From: Sycobia sp. Sy_11
Lineage: Eukaryota > Arthropoda > Insecta > Hymenoptera > Epichrysomallidae
Length of the DNA: 64,000 bases
Direction: 5' to 3'
NCBI GenBank assembly: GCA_018907035.1
Contig: JACCIC010000002.1
Coordinates: forward strand, 7,001,001-7,065,000
The translations under genes and the position numbers were made by a program. Under the pieces are notes generated by a model, which was given only the letters and a program-made list of their open reading frames with translations, had not been told where the DNA came from and ran no database searches. Below, one piece after another: positions 47,647-59,883 of this stretch. The stretch's first letter is position 1. Each line of letters begins with the position of its first letter.

Positions 47647-48762
47647 TCCAAGGGCGGATGAAAAGTTTCCGGCTTTATCTAGAGTTGTCGCTGGCAGGAC
47701 TTATTTTGGATTTATATTTATATATCATAGTGCATCTAACTAATTTGTGTATAATTTCTCAAAACGATTGTTCTGTTAGTGTAAATTTACTAGCCTACTG
47801 AACGCTTTCAATGCTTACGTGAAAGTGGAAAAAGCACAAAAGCATGCTGTCACTAAATGACTCTTTTTAAAAGGTACCACCCCTTCCAATTAAACAAGAA
47901 CTAGACCTTCGTTGAAAGAATCCTGCCCAATTCCTCCAAAAAAGAATTCCTCTCCATCGTATTCAATAGTGGGTATCTGAATTAAAAAAAAGGTTGCACC
48001 AGCACTGCTCATGAATTCACGACGCCCCGGTGAGCCGAATATTTAAGTATGGCGAGACAAGCTCTGTGATGGGTGGTTGCCTCGTTTACGAACATTTAAT
48101 AAAAAATCAACGCGGAAAGCTGTTTCTATCGAGAATTGGGTGCTGCACAAGTGTAGCCTCACTGAAATATGGCCTTCATTTATAACTGCGGATAAAGCTT
48201 AGATTGAACTCTTGAAAGCAAAAGACAGTCGAAATAATGAATTGGACAAGGTGAACCTAGTCCAAAAATGGCAAAAACAATTTTATTGGTGAACAAGGTT
48301 CTGGCCACTGTGCTTTGTGATGCGAAAGGAATTATCGTCAATGCTTATCTAGAAAAGGGTAAAACCATCAATGCCGTGTAGGATTATTGCAAGGTTTAAA
48401 GGGTGAAGTATAAAATAAATAATCTCATTTGGGAAATAAAAAAATCTCGTCTCGCCCCAATAACGCAACTGCCCATACGTTAGTTGTGCTGATGGCTAAA
48501 ATCAACGAATTACGATTCAAATGGCTTTCCCCACCATAATATTCAACAGATTCGTCTGTTTTCTAAGAAAAAAATTAACTCGAAGGTAAAAAATTTGGGA
48601 GTACCGAGGAAGTAATCGATTCGGTAAGTATTTTAAGAGATTTGCATAATCGGACTATATGAATGTTATAACTACATTAGAGCACCCTTGTGACAAGTGT
48701 AAAAAAGGCGATGATACTTGTTTTTCTTTGTCAGGCAGGAAACTTTTCTCACCACCCTCGTA
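47647..48762 (+). mobile_element. decayed mariner (Tc1/mariner superfamily) transposon
   Basis: The right end (about 48730-48762) reads GTCAGGCAGGAAACTTTTCT then CACCACCCTCGTA. Its reverse complement matches the left end near 47647-47677 at AGGG.GG.TG..AAAAGTTTCC, i.e. terminal inverted repeats of about 30 bp, with TA next to both ends as expected for mariner. The element is shorter than a full mariner (about 1.1 kb against about 1.3 kb), consistent with internal deletions. The transposase inside is broken (separate entry). Confidence 0.8.
48070..48690 (+). pseudogene. mariner transposase relic
   Basis: Recognisable blocks in order: WV then PRL (a one-frame jump near 48076-48080); a segment ending FITADKA, with the aspartate of the first catalytic position retained at 48191-48193; EPSPKMAK, NKVLATVLCDAKGIIVNAYL and EKGKTINAV at 48253-48378, then a TAG; NNATAHTLVVLMAKINELRF at 48459-48518, which corresponds to the QDNAPAH...VVMAKINELGF block with the second catalytic aspartate changed to asparagine; then a shortened YSTD segment where the third aspartate motif (PDLAPSD) should be; then EGKKFGSTEEVIDSV. 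Stops, frameshifts and deletions rule out activity. The DNA-binding N-terminus is not recognisable. Confidence 0.82.
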
Positions 48763-49510
48763 ATTATATATTTTAGTTAAGAGAAAGAGTCAACAAGAAG
48801 AGACGGACAACCATCAGCCGGAAAAGTAGTTCGCGAACTATTGAATAATATGACTTCGAATGAGAGAATCTAATATTATAATTTATATTAGATGTAATGA
48901 ATCTAAGTTGTTTTTTTAATTACCATTCACTGAATTGAGTTAGTACATATTATTTTTTGTAATTAAATTTCCATTAATGTTCGATTTAATGAAATTATCA
49001 TGATATAGATTTTTAAAAACCATAGTCTTGTATCCTTGCAATTGATCACAGAAAAGCACTCAATGATAATATAAACTACTGGCTTTTTCAAAACTTTAGA
49101 TGAGAAATTCGAGTACATAGCCCGAGGCATAGCCGGTCGAAGGCGCCAGCACGCGCTAGCTCTTGATCGCGAGTTGCTCATTTGACCTGCTTGTTTTTTG
49201 TTCCTTTCACTCCTGCTTCGCTCCCATGCTCTATTTCTCTTTATTTTAACATTACACGCATACACGTATGCACAGGCATAGACTCATAGTGGAGAAACTA
49301 TTGCCGATGAGAGCGCGCGCTCCATTGGTGCAGTTTTGGTTCTTTCGTCCGGTGCACCTTGAAGCGGAATATCGGTGGAAAACGGCTGTTTGGAGGCGCT
49401 GGTCCGCAGGCGGTTTTTATTTTAGAATACGTATGCGTGTCTACTACTATTGAAGAGAGTGCGTATCTGTGCTGGTGTATATGTGTGTGCGTGAGAGAGA
49501 GAGAGAGAAA

Positions 49511-49595
<85 letters not shown>

Positions 49596-51050
49596 TCAAC
49601 TGCAATTAACGGAGGAGATATTTTGTTTTATATCCGCTCTTCACATCAGCTTTGTCGTTGTTCAGCGAGCGTTGAAGGTAAACTTTGCTATCGACTCTGT
49701 ACGTTTGTCACGTTTGAAGAGTTGCACGTCCCGTAAGTATTTCGTTCCCTACGCCGGCTCCTGCCTCGTTTTAAGCACGCCGCGCATTTTAAATAATCGT
49801 AAACTTCATTAAAAAACATTGTCAGTGCTAAATTCCGAGGGTATAATGGGTAATATAAATATACTTTTGCAGAGTGCGGGATAAACGATTGCGCGTAGTA
49901 AAATCTTGAAAATGTCATTCACGTAGGTATTGAGTTAATATCTGAGTTATAGAGTTTATTAACAAATATTTTAGAATTCTTATTAATAAGAATTTTACTT
50001 CATGACAAAAAAGTATCTTCGGTTCTCTTAGTTTTTTGTTAACAGATAGGTATTTTCGGAGTTCGTTTCATTAAAGCATGTCTGTAATTTTAAATAGGCT
50101 CTGGGTTGTATTGTCAAACGTGATGGATAATGGAAAATTACAATCTCTATCGAATAATATTTGAATATGATAATATTAATTGAAATAAAATCTTCTTAAT
50201 TAGTTAAGCGCGAAAGTCGTTATTAATTATTGAATTGTTATTCGATATTAATGTAGCTTAACTGTTTCATCAATTATTGTGTAGATCGATTATTTTATAT
50301 TTCTTGGATTCAATTAATTTCTGTATCCAGTAAATTAATTGAGTGCAGCATAGCATTAGAAATGCAATTATACAAGAAAGATATGTTTATACTCAAGACT
50401 GTTTAATTCATAATTTATTAAAAAAAGACTGTAAAGAAATAATATTTATAAAATAGAAGAGCATATTTGTTCAATTTCAATTTGATTAGTTTTACAGCGA
50501 AATTTTAGAATATCTTTGTTCATAAAACTTGATAGAGGAATATAAAATATAATTAGTATGCGCTGGTGATTAATTTATAACTTAAAAATTAATAATGGTC
50601 AATAAACTAAATATTATTAGGCTTTTTTTTCCATTGAAAATTAATATTGACAATTTTAGAAATATATAATCTTAAAGGAAAAATACATGAAACTAAAATT
50701 TTTTCACAAGTAGAATTACTCGAATATCAGCAGTTGAATTCAGAAAGATTTTTCATTACGCCTACATTAATTTCTCTATTTACAAAGCACTTCTTCTTAC
50801 AAGTAGTACTTACCAGTATTACGCCAGCCACCCCTTGGGAACTAAAATAATGGCTCTGTATTGAAATCTACATTGTTATTAGATCATTTTTATTAGTTCA
50901 TTAGATTATCTTTCAAATATTTATACCGAAGAAAGAACGAAAGCAATCAGACATATAGAACGCTTGATTCAAGTGGCAGTTCCCTTCACTGAGTCTAAAT
51001 TCCGCTCAATATATTCATTGAGCCTCCACTGGAAGTTGCGCTTAACAGCG
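48763..51050. other. spacer with a long GA tract
   Basis: GA tract at 49493-49593; a moderately GC-rich stretch at 49100-49480 and 49590-49780. The latter could include exon-like sequence but shows no recognisable protein. AT-rich afterwards. Confidence 0.5.
49493..49593. repeat. (GA)n microsatellite
   Basis: About 100 bases of GA, with AAAGGGAAA interruption near 49508-49517. The Arg-Glu repeat frame across it is an artefact. Confidence 0.95.
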
Positions 51051-52460
51051 ATTCGTCTATTTATTTTTTTTTGCGATTTCACGATCGTGAAAGACCCCTA
51101 CCCACTCCTCCCCGAGTAACGAATTCCGGGCCTCAAGGACGCGGCTGCCCTTTAATTAGTGCCGCGTCGTTCGGTGAGTTAGCGGTTTTGCGGGACAGCC
51201 CCTGAGCGATGATCGTCCACGGTGGCGTGCGACCGTGGCGTCGTGGGACCGCGAAAGTACAGAAATCCCGTTTTTCTTTTGGCTGCCCGCCACTCTCGCG
51301 GATGGGAGGGAGTGGGTGGAGTGGCGCACACCTTCTCGCCTTCGGTCGTAAGGTGGGGCGTCAGCGGTACGCCAACGCGGATCGATCGACCGAATATCGG
51401 AAGTCGAGGCATCGAACGACAGTCGTGACTGAATTATTATTATTCTTAGTATTATTTTTAATTTCTACTCGTTTCAAGATAGCTCATCGGAATTTTGAAT
51501 TCGTTCTCCAGATCGTCAAAATAACTCCGATGGACTTTAAAAGCATTTAAAAGTTTTATTCGTCGAGGATATAAGCGGATCCAAAGTAAAGTCAATCCTG
51601 CGTATTTTAATCTTTTTAAAGCTATTAATAAAATTCGTTCTCATGTAAACTTTTGACCCGGAAAAATTAAAGATTTAAAAAGTGTTCGCTTGGGTCATGA
51701 GTGTACTATGCCATTAATAAAAAAGGAGATTTTCGCTTTTCTGATTTGGCTAAAGGCCAAAATAAATTTCAGTTGAATATTTTAACGAAGACCCCATTGA
51801 ATCAGATTTCATACGAGATTGTAACTTTAGTCATTTTCGGCTCGGACTATATTCGATTTACACTACTTATTTATATACCTCTCCGTTGAACTATCATACT
51901 TAACAATATTTGTACGTAGTACCAGCAGTCATACCTAAGGTCGGTTACCATACAGTTTAGTCCTAAATTTTTATTTACATAATATATATTAAGTACTCTG
52001 CATGCTTTTATTATCACGAATTGTATAAACAACGCTTCGTATACGATTTTGGGATGATTCGTGAATCGATAATTCGGATACAATGTTTTCAGACAAAATT
52101 TGTATTCAGCAACGCTGCAGTGTAAAATATCGACTCGACTCTGGGGCCTGCAGCGCTCAACGGTTCCGCGCGCGCTCCTAATTACACCGAGGGTAGGAGG
52201 GCGGCACGCTATAGCGTGGCATTAGACGCGACGGATGGATGAATGGGCTGGCGAAAGAGCGGCATCGCGCACGCGTAACGAGGATCGGAGGGCGGGGGAG
52301 GGAGGGGTCGCGACCGCGGGTGAAACAACGCAAGCGCGTCGCTTGAGAGGCCCACGCGAGCGCGATAACGAATGACGACTCGTTAAATTTCCCGTGTCCC
52401 CCGCGCTCGGCTTCGAAACGAATTTTGCCGTTACGAGACATTCGAACGACAAAGATCGCC
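51051..52460. other. two GC-rich patches separated by AT-rich DNA, no gene supported
   Basis: Patches at about 51080-51430 and 52130-52460 are CpG-containing and sharply bounded. Overlapping short frames occur on both strands. They look like regulatory or promoter-type islands, but no transcription unit is recognisable. Confidence 0.4.
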
Positions 52461-53918
52461 CTCGGGCCGTGAGCCTTTCCGTTGTCTCAAGTATTTTCGT
52501 TACATTGAAATTATTCGTAGAGGAAACCTTTGTTTTGTAAATAATTGATAAATTGAATTATGCAGAATTATGTCTTTTATTTAGCTCGCATTCATGAAGA
52601 ATGCTTAAATAAATTATGAAATAGTCCTTTTTCAATCTACTAATAAAGAATTAATTCGAACCTTTCACGATTTTTTCTCTTCTTTTTATGTAATTCGTGG
52701 TTTTATTTAAATTATTTGAAAAATTTGCTGGTCTCGGCCAATAGAGAACTCCAATATCAATAATAGAACATCAGTTCGTTCGCTCTGCACCTGCTAACAA
52801 TCTGTTATAAATTGAACGTCTAACGAGATTTTTCTGTATCAAATTCAAAAGCAATGATCGTGTCTCTTGGCTTCAAGCGCCAAGTGTTCGTCAAACTCAA
52901 ACAACGTAAAGTCAAGCTTTTGCCGAAGACCTCTAATATTCACTTTATACAGCGCTATATTGTATACTGCGACAGTGCTTTTCGTTATTCCAATTATATT
53001 ACCGGGAGAAATACCGTCATCATGTCGAATTTAATGTAAACACACAAAGTTCCTGGGCAAACTTCGCTATCCCGAGTATTTGTTCATCTCAAATTGAAAA
53101 CAATATTGTAATTACAACTTTCGAGTGCAATCTCCTAAGCATATGTATTTTCAAAATAATGTGCCAAAAAAAATTTAGATTTCACATACAAACTCTCTGG
53201 GTAGTTATGTTCTAATGAAATAATGCATTGATATAAACAGCTTCTGCTGCCCACTTATTTTTAATAATATTTAGCAATCGTTCGGTCAGTTCATAGTCAT
53301 CTTTAAAGTTTTAAAGAATATTTAAAGAATACAACGCTGATTACATATGCATAAGTTATATATTCGAGACTATTGCAGTACACGCGTCAAAAGAAGACAA
53401 TTATAAATCGCAATGCCAAGTTATCAAGTAAAAACTAGAATACGAATGGAAAACAAGAAGATTGTTCACCAACTGGACATCCAAATTGGCAAAATTCCCT
53501 CTACGTTTCGAAAAGTTTAACAAAGTTCGAAGATAATCTACCATACGCTTCAACCAATTCATAATTAAAGCACACAATTCAAAAGATATTTTCTGAGCAG
53601 CTCGAAAAAATTTACACGTTCATTCGCGGCGCACAGTCATCGCATCGCGCTCGAAACGTAGTCGTAATACGGCGGGACTGGAACAAAAAGAAAAGCAACA
53701 AAATTTCAAACCTTCGGCCCGTGCGCTGTATTCTCGCGAGCCTTTCAACGGATGCATTTGCAATATTTCAAGCCAACGAGCTGTCAGGCATATAACTAAA
53801 TCCAATGCGCAACTTGCTTACAAATCGACGTGCGTGTGCAATTTGATGAAAAAAAGGCAACGATCAAATCGTAAATATCGAAATTCTCCGTGAATATTCG
53901 TTCGTGCTGTCGTTCGTG

Positions 53919-53972
<54 letters not shown>

Positions 53973-54180
53973 CGCATCTATATGGCTGATATTGCTGTCA
54001 AAAAACCGACTACTTCGTCGGAGGAAATATAGAATAAAAGAATGCTGATAATATACGAGAATGACATAAATAAAAGAAAAAAAACGAATTTTAAGCAAAA
54101 GAAACGTACAAAAAGAATTCGATGTCGAGGTTGAAATTCCTGTTTTAAATAGACTGAGAATAGTCGAAGGATAGATAAAT
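52461..54180. other. AT-rich spacer
   Basis: A TA tract at 53923-53971. A short frame at about 52854-53039 begins with ATG but has no recognisable motif. Confidence 0.5.
53923..53971. repeat. (TA)n microsatellite
   Basis: About 24 TA units. Confidence 0.95.
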
Positions 54181-54332
54181 AAATATTTTTATCGGTCTTA
54201 CAGTCTTTATACTATAATATATTATACTAAAATAATGACAGTCAGAGTGTCCTTGTTTATGATTATCCTCACTGTCATTATTTTAGTATAATATATTATA
54301 GTATAAAGACCGTAAGACCGATAAACATATTT
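54181..54332. mobile_element. near-perfect palindromic copy of the GGTCTTACAG-type TIR family
   Basis: Left arm 54181-54242 and right arm 54271-54332 are reverse complements with only two differences that I see over 62 bases, and are joined by a loop of 28 bases. The arm contains TTATCGGTCTTAC and TATAATATATTATACTAAAA, matching the ends of the 2589-3073 element; the interior of the longer copies is missing. The fresh-looking arms suggest this miniature form is the more recently active one. Confidence 0.75.
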
Positions 54333-55102
54333 ACGAATTTCATTTAAAAAAGTCGACATAAGTACAATTTTTAATATTTAATTTATTCCTAAGCTAGCAT
54401 TTTTTCAAATTTTGATGTATAATTGAAATAAAAAGATTTTTTTACTTTGCAATATTTTGATGCAACTAATATGTCATATTTTTCAAGCTTCATTGAAAAG
54501 TTACATAAATTTCATTTGATTATGAACGTCGCTAATTAAGACAAATTAAGTAGCAACGAAATACGGGTCCTTTATTTTCATGTAATTTACATTTTATAAT
54601 ATTTTGAATTGAATTAATGTGAAGAAAAATAACCAAATCATTAAGAAGCTCCTTCCTCTAATATACTAATATTATAAAATAATATTAGTTGGGATGTTTA
54701 TTTTATCGGTTTATTAAAAAGTAGCTTTTCCCAGATGTTTTCTCCGCGTTTGAAGCGAGTCCGACGTTAGACGGGACGTTCATAAACAAATAAATATTTC
54801 GAGCGAGTGTATAAATGTATATACCAGGGGCGACGAAAAAGAATGGGGCGCGCGAAAGAGGAAAAGTCGGAATGAGGAGGGGGAGGAGGAGGAGGAAAAG
54901 GAGTAGGAGGAAAGAGACGCTCTTAGCTATATACACTCGGCGAGTGAGTAAACGCAAGCGCTGCAGTTGGCACAAAGCGGCAGGAAATACTTCACCCCCA
55001 TCCCCCCGTGCCACACGCTCTTTCCGTTTTACCTATACACGCGTATATAGCCAGTTCCTCCGTCGTCGTGTTCTTCGCGCAAAATGCAAAACGACCGGTG
55101 GT

Positions 55103-55122
55103 AGAGAGAGAGACAGAGAGAC

Positions 55123-55180
<58 letters not shown>
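55103..55180. repeat. (GA)n microsatellite with CAGA units
   Basis: GAGACAGAGAGACAGAGAGA-type start, then a pure GA run of about 50 bases. Confidence 0.95.
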
Positions 55181-55186
<6 letters not shown>

Positions 55187-55430
55187 AGAGAAAGATAGAT
55201 AGAGGGAGAGGGAAAGGCAGGAGAGGATGGTCGCAGTTTCTTTTCCCTCCAGACTTACGTGTCGTCTGTCTGTCCTCCTTTTCCTTCCGAGCCTCGGCCC
55301 CCCTGCAGCTTTGTGCTCGCTGCACTCGTTGACGTCGCGTCGTCGTTGCCTCGTTGACGTTCTGTCACCTTTATTTTGTTACATACACGCCGGCGTCAGC
55401 GGCGCGCGTGCGCGAAAATCTTTTACACAT

Positions 55431-55433
55431 GCG

Positions 55434-55496
<63 letters not shown>

Positions 55497-55500
55497 ACAT
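55431..55500. repeat. compound GC-CA-TA-TATG microsatellite
   Basis: GCGCGC, then about 12 CA units, about 10 TA units, then GTAT units. Confidence 0.95.
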
Positions 55501-56142
55501 AAAACTTGGATGGCTTATGCGTGCGCACGTAACTTTCCCGGCGCCCGATATGATGAACAATATTTTTTCGCGAACGTATGCGCGCGCGAATTCGCGTTAC
55601 GATTAAAAAGTGACGAAGAGTGAGCTCTTTTTTCGTGCGCTCGTCCCATAGGTCATTCCACCCTCGAATGGTTTTGAATCACACTATTGTGCTGAGATAC
55701 ACACTAACAAGGGGATTGCACGGGCATCGGGCAACAAATTCTAACCAGGAGGGAGAAAATACATTAGATATGCACATAAGAATGAAGCACTGCCTAGCTA
55801 TTTCAGTTCATCGGGCCTTTGTTTTTTTTATTCTTTTTTCATTCGAAATTAGGCACCCTTAATTATTTTAATTCGTTCGTTCACTGCTATTTTACTCATT
55901 ACAGGCATATTAATGAAGCGTGTCGTTATTTAGACATTTATATTTTTGATCGTTAGTATCTACATGTATTGTAGATATTGATAATTTCCCATTCACCAAG
56001 TTATGTAGAATTTGTTATTTTCGAGTTTGAATAAAATTGAGCAACTTTTTGTACAAATATCGTCTGGTTTTGCTTACCTTTAATAGTTACCTTTAATTTC
56101 AAAAGATCAATAGCATCACTTTTAATATTCTATATCTCATAA

Positions 56143-56144
<2 letters not shown>

Positions 56145-56207
<63 letters not shown>
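56145..56207. repeat. (TA)n microsatellite
   Basis: About 31 AT units, one of the longest in the window. Confidence 0.95.
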
Positions 56208-56209
<2 letters not shown>

Positions 56210-56479
56210 AAAGATGTGAAACAGTCCTCATTATTTATCAAAGTAAACTTGTAGTATAATCCAGTTATTCTTTCTTTGAAAAAATGATCTAAGAAGTGCA
56301 ATTATATCGATCCTGAAAATACGTTGACTTTTAAAATATAATACTCGGCTACGTTTTTCCCATGCATTATGCAGCAAACACTTGGCGCAATTCTTATTCT
56401 CGTCGTTAAAAGAGGGAAAAGAACAAAAGTTCGAATCTATATACGTGTTTACACATAAGCGCACTGCGAAGCGACGCGG

Positions 56480-56484
<5 letters not shown>

Positions 56485-56538
<54 letters not shown>
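56485..56538. repeat. (TA)n microsatellite
   Basis: About 27 TA units. Confidence 0.95.
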
Positions 56539-56541
<3 letters not shown>

Positions 56542-59241
56542 AACTGGCTTGCGTGCGCGTCGCACCACGCGTGATCTAGACGGGGAACGCGGGTCGCGTG
56601 TCCAAAGAGCCCCTCTGCTCGATTTCTCGGCTCGACCCCCCCCCCCCCAACCCCCCTTCTTCCGCCGATTTGATTCATTCGTTATACCGTGGAAAATATA
56701 AAAATGCTGCCTCGAAAAATACTTTTAAACTAGCTTTGAGCCGTATACCTGCGAAGTCACTGGAAATCTCGTTTGAGGCGCTTAGGAAAATTTCAACATT
56801 TCGCAGAATGAAAAATTTTAATAGGAATTTTGCGCCGCTTCCGTATTGAGATTGGAAGTTTCTTGAAGGAAATATTTTCAAAGCGTTGTATTGGAATACA
56901 AGGTGTAAAATACAATTTTCATGTTTTTGTCACTTGATCATATACGTAAGATATTAATCGATAGCATTCAATCACTGATACCGGGCTGCAATAACGAAAT
57001 TTACAACATTTAGAACCAATACTCTAATTTCGCTTTAAAAATAACATTCTGGAGAATCGTGAATTATTAATGAGAACTTATTTCATTTGTTTATATATCT
57101 TGTCCATATCCGGATCAATGAGTACGAAACTAACCATATATTTTTTTTAAATTTTTAATTACGATAATAAATTGAATTTTCATTTATCAATAATTGACCT
57201 ATTTATTGAAAGTCATATCAGAAAGGGTTTCGTTCATTATTAATCAATCAAGGAACCAAACTTGAATACTGTTTCATTTGCCATCAGACCACTTTCGAAA
57301 TTACATTTGTTTTAGACATTCGAAACCTCGTTCGAAAAAATACTTTTAAAAATAAATGATACGACGTTTACAAAAGAGAAAGCACAAAAATAGCAAAAAA
57401 TGTTCGTCAATAATCCACTATCTTTTGAAATTGGATTGCTGCAGAATTCTAGGATTCATTTATTATACTTATATATACGTAACGACAAATTTTTTTAGAT
57501 ACGTTCACTAAAATCTACGTATCTCCACCTGATGGTAGATGTGTCCTATTCGATTCACATTAGGGGACACGAGAATTCTACCCGATCGTTCGCTCACATT
57601 ACTGAACTAAACGCAATGTACTATGAATAATTTTCTTCGTAATTTATTCTCTACCATAAGGTAACATTCTACCCGACGTTTTTCAAAAAATCCCTCAATT
57701 TTGTCGAAATCCCGTAGCAATCGGTTAAGATAGTTTTTGAGATTTTTGCAATTATACAACTTATATGCTCTTTCTTTATCAACATTGGCACAAAAATTAA
57801 GTTTCCTATTGATTATCAAAAAAAAAAAAAAAATTACGACTCTTCGTCTTTAAAATTAATAATCCAATTTGGAACGGAATTAAAAATGTTCGAGCAGACT
57901 TTTTGGGCACTTTTTTGTTTTAAACTTTCCTCCGCATCTCGTCTCCTCGCCCATGCATTCGCCGTCGTTCAATCGTACTAAGAAGACATAAGGCCGAGTG
58001 TCCTGAATAAATCGAACCGGCAGAGGGAGTTTGAGCTTCTGCGACTGCGACGGCGAGCCCCGTCGATTTTATCAATTTTTCATGATTCCGCGCGAGGAGC
58101 CCATGCCAGTTTCCTCTGCGGATCCTCTCGCGAAACCAAGTTTCCGTTCATCACTATTTTAGGACGATTCGCACTGTTCATGCCGTCCGCTCAACGATTC
58201 TATGCCTCTTTCCTCCCCTGGCGAGAGAAAGTCTGCCGCGCCATCCGAACATTTTTTGTTGTTGTTGCTGCCACCTTTAAATGAAGTTGGCTGGAGATTT
58301 TTATCAGTTGTATCTGACGTATTGACTGAGCTAATTTAGATTTTTAAATAACGGCTGTTAACGATGACACATGTTAACTTGAGATACTGTATATTAAGAC
58401 TGTATATATGACGTATGCTTTTTCATTAGTGTCTAAAAAAAAATCATTTCTACATTCAAACGAATATCTAAAAAACTAATCTTTAAGAATTTGAAGCATT
58501 GGAAAAGTTTATCGGAAGACTTATTTGGAAAACTTTGAAGCCAGTTAAGATTCTTCTCTAGAATTACATTCGGGTAAAAAACGTTAAAGACAAAATTTCG
58601 CCATAATTTATAAAGTTCTCGAGGATTTTAATATAACAATCCCGAGGCCCGATGGCATTCCTGTTTTTGGGACACTACGTACTTTCCATATGAATAACGA
58701 ACGAACGGGATATTTAAGCCCGGCAGATGAATAAATATTCAAATGTATATGTACCCCCTCCCTTCACATCTTCTACGAGGTCATTATCATAGGAATTGGC
58801 CGAGTAATGCAATATAAGATATCCTCCTTTATAAAAATTGCAATTTCATTTCTCCTATAGCAGATGTACGTGTTCAAGCTCATCTTACCATTTAAATTCT
58901 CTCGCAAACTCAATGATTATATGCTTTTCGAAATTATATACGAATTCCCACTTGATCTGGGCACTTTTAAAGGGAAACACATCGCCCTGTTTTCCGAAAT
59001 AAAGTGATCGTCCATATTTTCAAGATTAGATCGACATTTTTAGCGAGTGATCTCATCCCATTGCACCGCGGATTTATTCCTCGGCCAGCTTATATGTCGA
59101 CCTTAACGCGTGCAGGCGCTAATCCGCGGCAACCGGGATCTCTTTTCCCTCTTTTCTCGCAGATACGGCCGCGGCCCGGATGAAATTCTCACTGGAAATC
59201 CGTTGATGTCGAAGGCGGAGTGGTAAGGAACCGAGACAGAC

Positions 59242-59245
<4 letters not shown>

Positions 59246-59287
<42 letters not shown>
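59246..59287. repeat. (GA)n microsatellite
   Basis: About 21 GA units, preceded by ACAG units. Confidence 0.95.
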
Positions 59288-59290
<3 letters not shown>

Positions 59291-59854
59291 GCTCCCGAAT
59301 GCACTTTGTGGGCGAAAGTTATGAGAGAAGTTGCGTCCGCCCCCCCCCTCTCGAGCGGGATGCGCGCCGTGCCGTCCGCGTCGAAAATTGGATTCATATT
59401 TTCCGCCAGTCGGCCATCCGGCGGATATATATGAGAAGCTTTTTTGCGGACAAATTTATTCAAACATCATGGTCGCCGCGCACATTAAATTAATTGGGTA
59501 TAGGTGACAAAAAATCAATTTTGTTCCAGCTCGTACTTATATATAGATATATGATATACTCGAATTAAAGGAAAATGTGTTTTCAGTTTGAGAAGCATCG
59601 TGCTAATATTGACAGAGCAACGCGTTGCATTGATAATGGCAATAATTAGCGACCGAGGTGAAAATACGAGGCGGGTGTTTAGCTCGATAATGAGAGAACG
59701 AGGGGGAGGGGCGTCGTTGATGGGGTAAGGGGGAGAGGGTCGCTTTCGAACGCGTGTAGCGCGGCCGTTTTATATACGAAATATTTCAGCGTCGTCTTAT
59801 AAAGTATGCACGCGAGCGCGCGAAGCCGAATGGAATAAGGTATGAAAGTAGTCG

Positions 59855-59883
59855 GGCTGCTGCTGCTGCTGCTGCTGCTGCTT
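59855..59883. repeat. (CTG)n trinucleotide repeat
   Basis: Nine consecutive GCT units. On the reverse strand it could encode alanines, but no gene structure supports that. Confidence 0.9.

Larger units (their letters stand above)
54333..59100. other. spacer with GC-rich and microsatellite patches, no gene supported
   Basis: GC-rich sequence at 54830-55430 with GA (55103-55180) and GC/CA/TA (55431-55500) repeats; TA tracts at 56145-56207 and 56485-56538; a C13 run at 56636-56648. From about 57900 to 58260 the composition is more balanced without a recognisable frame. Confidence 0.5.

Noticed and set aside
49359..49736. 125-codon frame with a long Arg-Glu repeat
   Set aside because: The repeat is the (GA)n microsatellite; the flanks have no recognisable protein sequence.
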